Shown here piece by piece: positions 14,562-18,520 of a DNA stretch of 18,520 nt. The stretch comes from Chloroflexota bacterium. Lineage in GTDB: Bacteria; Chloroflexota; Chloroflexia; JAMDCE01. The stretch spans positions 1 through 18,520 of the forward strand of contig JAMDCE010000353.1 of assembly GCA_023489135.1 (NCBI GenBank), in the 5' to 3' direction. Position 1 is the stretch's first letter, and each line of letters opens with the position of its first letter. The position numbers and the translations under genes were made by a program. The notes under the pieces are model-generated. The model worked only from the letters and a program-made list of their open reading frames with translations. It was not told where the DNA came from and ran no database searches.

Positions 14562-16947
14562 TGGCCAGCACCTTCTTCGCGTGTTCGATTTCGTTTGCCG
14601 CAACCGTGAGGCGCAGCTGATCGAGCTCTCGCATCACGCGGGCGTACTTCTGCCCCTCGGCGGCGCTTATCCATTCCAGCTGCAGCCGCTCCGGCCTTAT
14701 TCCTTTGCGTTCCAGTTTGTCCCATAGACGATCGACCCGGCGCTGGGTCCAGCGGTTGGCGTCGATGTAATGGCAGTCGGAGAAGTGACATCCCGAGATA
14801 AGAACCACGGGCGCCCCAAGCTTGAAGGCGTGTATGACGAACCGGTCGTCGACGCGCCCGCTGCACATGGTTCTGATCACTCGCGTGGTCGCGGGATACT
14901 GCAGTCGAGAGGTTCCGGCCAGGTCGGCGCCGGCGTAGGAGCACCAGTTGCAGGCAAAGACCAGCATCTTGTCTTCGGGATGCTCGCCCAAGGCGGCATC
15001 GATCTGGGCGAATATGGCCTCGTCGCCGAAGTGCCTCATGGTGATGGCGTTGGAAGGGCACTCTGCCGAGCAGGTGCCACATCCGGCACAGGCGGCCTCG
15101 ATGACCCTGGCCGGCTTCTTGGTCTTGCGATCGACCTTTATGGCTTTGTAAGGACAGACCTTGGCGCACATCTCGCAGGAATTGCAGTTGTCGACATCCA
15201 CCACCGAGGTGATGGCCTCGGTCTTGATCTTGCCGGCATTGAGTATGATGCCCGCCCGAGCGGCGGCCGCGCTGGCCTGGGTCACGCTGTCCTTGACGTC
15301 CTTGGGCGACTCGACGCAGCCGGCGAAAAACACCCCCTTGGTGGTCGCATCCACCGGCCTGAGCTTGGGGTGCGACTCCAGAAGAAAGCCATCGGAGGTG
15401 CGGGAGAGCGTGAGCAGGGACCTGATCTCCTCGGTGTCCTTTCTGGGGACGGCCCCGATGGACAGCACGACCATATCCAGGTTGTGCTTTTCCAGGACGC
15501 CGGAGGTAGTGTTTTCGACGGTGACGATCAGGTTGCCTGTTTCCTCGTCCTGCTGGATGTCGCCGGGGAGGCCGCGCACATAGCGCACGCCCTCCTCTTT
15601 GCTTCTGCGATACAGGTCCTCAAACCCCTTTCCGAAGGCTCTGATGTCTATGTAGAAGACGTTAATATCGATGTCGGGGTAGTGGTCCTTCAGCAGCAAC
15701 GTGTCTTTGACTGTGTTCATGCAGCAAATGTTGCTGCAATAGGGGTTGCCTTTCTTCTCCGAGCGCGAGCCCACGCACTGGATGAACCCGATCCGTTTGG
15801 GCGTCCGGCCGTCGCCCGGCCTGATTAGATGCCCCTCGCTGGGGCCGCCGGCGGAGATGAGACGCTCGAATTCCATGGAGGTGATCACGTTGTCGAATCG
15901 AGTATAGCCGTACTCGTCCAGCTCGGTAGGATCGTAGACGTCCATGCCCGCGGCCACGATGACGACCCCGACGTCGAGATTCAAGATCCTGTCCCGGTCG
16001 TCGAAGTCGATGCACTGCTTCAGGCATTTCTGCTGGCACTTGCCGCAGGCGATGGGGTTGTTGCCCAGACAATCGTTCATGTCGATTAAGTACGACGATG
16101 GCACGGCCTGCGGGAAAGGCATGTGGATGGCGCGGCGGGAAGAGAACCCGGCCTGGAACTCATCGGGAACGGCAACCGGGCACACGGAGACGCATTCGCC
16201 GCAGGCGTTGCATTCCTTTTCGTCGACGAAGCGTGCCTTCTTGCGAACCCGCACGTGGAAGTTTCCGACGTACCCGGCGATGTTTTCCACCTCGCTATAG
16301 GTCAGGAGCTCGATTCGGGGATGTCGACCGACATCCATCATCTTCGGCCCCAGTATTCAAATGGAGCAGTCCATGGTGGGATACGTCTTATCCAGCTGGG
16401 CCATCAGCCCGCCGATGGACGGCTGCTTCTCCACCAGGTACACCTGATGGCCGGCGTCCGCGAGGTCGAGCGCCGATTGTATCCCCGCGATGCCCCCGCC
16501 GATCACCAGGGCGGCCTGCGTGACCGGGATCTCGGACTCCTCCTGAGGAGAGAGGAAGCGCGCCCTGGCCACGGCCATGGCCACGGAATCCTTGGCTTTG
16601 TGGGTGGCGGCGTCCCAATCGTGCAGGTGCACCCAGCTGCACTGCTCTCGGATGTTGGCCATCTCGAGGAGGTACGGATTCAGACCGACCTGGGAAATGC
16701 AGTTGCGAAAAGTCGGCTCGTGCAGGCGTGGACTGCAAGAGGCAACCACGACCCGGTTGAGCCGATGCTCGAGGATGAGGCGTTTGATCTCCTGCTGGCC
16801 CGGTTCCGCGCAGGTGTAACGGTTCCGAGCCGCGACGACCACATCTCCCAACCCCTCCGCATATTCCCTCACCGCTTCGCAATCAAGCGAGCCGGCTATG
16901 TTCATTCCGCATTCGCAAACGAACACGCCTATTCTGGTCCCGTCCAT
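14524..16947 (-). CDS. hdrA: Heterodisulfide reductase subunit A fused to MvhD, probable selenoprotein (TGA at 16357-16359 = Sec)
   Basis: HdrA is the flavin-bifurcating iron-sulfur subunit of heterodisulfide-reductase-type complexes. Read through one in-frame TGA it gives about 807 residues. It shows an N-terminal iron-sulfur region (VCECG at 10-14, YTC, ASCSPRLHEPTF), an FAD fold GGGIAG at 150-155, and [25 protein letters not shown] with Sec at residue 197. Ferredoxin clusters follow with Cys 246/249/252/256, 293-312, 588/591/594/598 and 620/623/626/630. A C-terminal MvhD domain has CNWCSYAGADLAGTSR, MCSGR and GCHFSDCHY. Residue 197 is cysteine in ordinary HdrA (DCSxCIL). The upstream and downstream pieces (16953-16357 and 16341-14524) are in the same frame, with no indel between them. 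ATG 16947 has GGAG seven bases upstream and is preferred over TTG 16953. It lies 17 bp after the HdrD-like gene. Confidence 0.85.
16319..16359 (-). promoter_or_regulatory. Candidate bacterial SECIS element with its UGA codon inside hdrA
   Basis: On the mRNA the TGA (16359-16357) is followed 20 nt later by GGAUGUC (16336-16330), loop GGUC (16329-16326) and GACAUCC (16325-16319), a perfect 7-bp stem. The loop starts 27 nt after the UGA, within the range known for bacterial SECIS elements. GGUC is the apical loop of the E. coli fdhF element that SelB reads, and a U lies three pairs below the loop as in fdhF, though here it is paired. A GGGGC/GCUCC lower stem is possible. The hairpin falls in coding sequence for DVGRHP. 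Confidence 0.65.
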
Positions 16948-16964
16948 AAGCAAGCTCCGTACCT

Positions 16965-18111
16965 CTATTCTATCAACTCTGCAACCAGGGAAAACAGGTC
17001 TCTCACTTCTATTTCATAATCCCTGGTTGCGCCGTGGTTCTGCATCGAGCACTTGAAATGAATCTCGCACTTGGGACAAGCGGTAACGAGAACGCTCGCT
17101 CCCGTAGACCGGGCCTCCTGCAGTCTATCCAGTTGGATGCCCTTGGCTATTGCCCCGCAGTTGTTCCAGGCGTGGGCGCCGCAGCACCCCGCCAAGGCGC
17201 GGGACCGGCTCATCTCACGCCGCTCGATTCCGGGGAGGGCCGCCAGAATCCTTCTGGGCTGGTCGAAGAGACCGGAGAAACGGCCCAGGCGGCAAGGATC
17301 GTGATAGGTGACGGTCTTCTCCGACCCTCGTTCCAGGTGCAGTTTGTCGAGGCGTTCCGCCAGAAACTGCGACAGGTGCACCACTTCGGCACCCAGCGCC
17401 CCCAGATGCTGAGAGTAGTCCACTTTCAAGGTCTGGTAGCATTCGGGACAGGGGGTGATGATCATCTCCGCCTTGCTGTCCAGAATCTGCGCGTAGTTGT
17501 GCTCGGCGAGGCGAAGGAAGCCGGGATAGATCTCCCGTCCAGAGAAGGTCGTGTCCGCAGCAGGCCTCCGCCGGCAGCAGCCCCGGCTCGATCCCCAGGG
17601 CGTTCAGTATCCTGACCGAGTTCCGGACGACGTCGAGCGGTCGGGCTCCGATGTCCTGGACAATCGGGTCGAAATACGGCAGGCAGCCCACAAATAGCAG
17701 GACACCCGATTGGGAGCGCACCTTCAAGTCGGATCCGAGCCATTCGGGGTGGCTCTGACGGCGTGGCCGGCCGAGGGCGATCTGGGACAGGCTTTGGACC
17801 GCCGCTCCCCGAGTGCACAGGTACTTCCGCGCCGATTCCTCCGCGCCCATTCTCAAACGACGAATGAAGGCCGGATAGTCTACCGCGGAGTTGCATCTTT
17901 CCGAGCAACGCCCGCAGGTCAAGCAAGTCCACACGGCGGCGTCGACGCGCGGATCGACCTCGTCGGTTTGGGAAGTGACCCACTCGACCAGGAGGCGCGG
18001 AGAGAAGTCGCCTCCTCGCGCGGAGATCGGGCACACCGAGGTGCATTTCCCGCAGCCCAGGCAGCGAAACGCGCCCGATTGCAGCAGAGCTTCCTTGGTT
18101 CCACCTAGCAC
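16965..18111 (-). CDS. HdrD-like protein (fused HdrC and HdrB modules) with a frameshift near 17535
   Basis: The N-terminal HdrC-like part has two ferredoxin motifs, C17/20/23/27 (CLGCGKCTSVCP) and C63/66/69/73 (CLTCGRCSERC). The HdrB-like part has two CCG modules: GCLPYFDP, ACCGHDLLWTG and CPECYQTLK; then DPCRLGRFSG, GCCGAHAW and CPKCEIHFKC. CCG modules bind the noncubane clusters that reduce disulfides in HdrB/HdrD. The frame changes after CCGHDLLWTG at the GGG run 17534-17536. The first frame would run on to 17215 as unrelated sequence, while EIYPGFLRLAEHNYAQIL in the other frame continues the family pattern to TAG 16965-16967. Removing one G, or adding two bases, restores about 380 residues. 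GTG 18111 just past the mvhD-like stop is the likely start; GTG 18156 would overlap it. It probably passes electrons from HdrA to a disulfide or other acceptor. Confidence 0.75.
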
Positions 18112-18112
18112 G

Positions 18113-18520
18113 CTAGCCCCGCACGACCTCGCTTTCCTCAAGTGTTTCGAGCGCACCCCTGATGCGAAGCTCGAATCCTCGCAGCTTGCTCACCAGCTGT
18201 TCTGCGCCGTCGAACGCCATTCGCTCGAATTCCAGCACCCCGGTGGGCATTCCGGCGGCGTCGAGCAGCTTGACGGTCTCATTGAAGGTCTTCTCGGCCA
18301 GAGCGCTGCCGGATTCGTAGTGGCATTTGTCCTCGGGACAGGCCATCAGCAAGACTCCGTCGGCTCCGTGCTTTAGTGCCGACAGAATGTGGTTGCGGCT
18401 GATGCTGCCCAGACAGGGAAGGCGTAGCACGCGGGCTCCGGCGTGGTAATCCCGTCGTGAAGGCCCGGCTGCTTCCAACGCCGCGTAGCCCTCCCCGTTG
18501 CAGCTAACCACGACTGTTGT
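18113..18520 (-). CDS. MvhD/FlpD-like iron-sulfur electron-transfer subunit (5' end outside window)
   Basis: Open to the window edge in the frame that gives VVVSCNGEGYAAL; about 135 residues are visible and the start lies beyond base 18520. It resembles the MvhD (methyl-viologen-reducing hydrogenase delta) family: LPCLGSISRNHILSALKHGADGVLLMACPEDKCHYESGS matches the C-S-GR, GADGV-V-GC and CHY pattern, followed by a helical tail. The first CxxC of the family is reduced to a single Cys (CNGEGY instead of CNWCSY), so its cluster may differ from that in the MvhD domain fused to HdrA. MvhD connects HdrA to a hydrogenase or formate dehydrogenase. It ends one base before the likely start of the HdrD-like gene and starts this operon or follows genes outside the window. 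Confidence 0.72.
   Translation of the reverse strand, partial: TTVVVSCNGEGYAALEAAGPSRRDYHAGARVLRLPCLGSISRNHILSALKHGADGVLLMACPEDKCHYESGSALAEKTFNETVKLLDAAGMPTGVLEFERMAFDGAEQLVSKLRGFELRIRGALETLEESEVVRG

Noticed and set aside
14770..15828. A 352-codon open frame on the plus strand
   Set aside because: It is antisense to hdrA, rich in Gly/Asp/Val as expected of a shadow, and without motifs.
16357..16359. Treating the hdrA TGA as a simple pseudogene stop
   Set aside because: The frame is kept, all cysteine clusters on both sides are intact, the codon is at a conserved cysteine and a SECIS-like hairpin follows. Recoding explains this better, though it is unproven.
16357..16359. TGA reassigned to a standard amino acid genome-wide
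   Set aside because: dnaJ, rsmE, the flavoprotein, the FecR gene and the glycosyltransferase all end naturally at TGA, so the code is standard.

Overview
The window is about 18.5 kb of GC-rich bacterial DNA using the standard code: TGA, TAG and TAA all end ordinary genes, and GTG and TTG starts are common. The gene content suggests an anaerobic, uncultured-type bacterium. The dnaJ-prmA-rsmE order, a FecR/HEAT-repeat pair and a heterodisulfide reductase (Hdr) cluster would suit Chloroflexota such as Dehalococcoidia. That placement is an inference from gene content, not a phylogenetic result.

Left part, + strand. The 3' end of dnaJ is followed closely by prmA and rsmE, a chaperone/translation-modification operon. 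A near-consensus sigma-70 promoter (2092-2120) then drives a structured leader that ends in a terminator-like hairpin (2260-2297). Behind it lie an orphan FrdA/SdhA/AprA-type flavoprotein (2410-4107) and a decayed TRAP-transporter permease (4129-4800). A bifunctional-looking RelA/SpoT homolog (5007-7247) with its own promoter closes this arm.

Middle, - strand. A two-gene unit encodes a HEAT-repeat protein of unknown function and a membrane-anchored FecR-domain protein (9899 to 7250, promoter at 9945-9973). Upstream of it are mtaB (tRNA methylthiotransferase), a thiolase with a clear promoter, and a MurG-like glycosyltransferase. A long, nearly perfect inverted repeat (14315-14381) separates these from the next cluster.

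Right part, - strand, an Hdr electron-transfer operon. In transcription order it holds an MvhD/FlpD-like subunit (cut by the window end), an HdrD-like fused HdrC-HdrB protein that carries one frameshift, an HdrA-MvhD fusion, and a 47-residue zinc-ribbon protein.

The main discovery is in hdrA. An in-frame TGA (16357-16359) sits exactly where HdrA proteins have the second cysteine of a conserved DCSxC-I-L motif. It is followed at a suitable distance by a 7-bp hairpin with a GGUC apical loop, the loop of the E. coli fdhF SECIS element. The two apparent ORFs are therefore best read as one selenocysteine-containing HdrA of about 807 residues.
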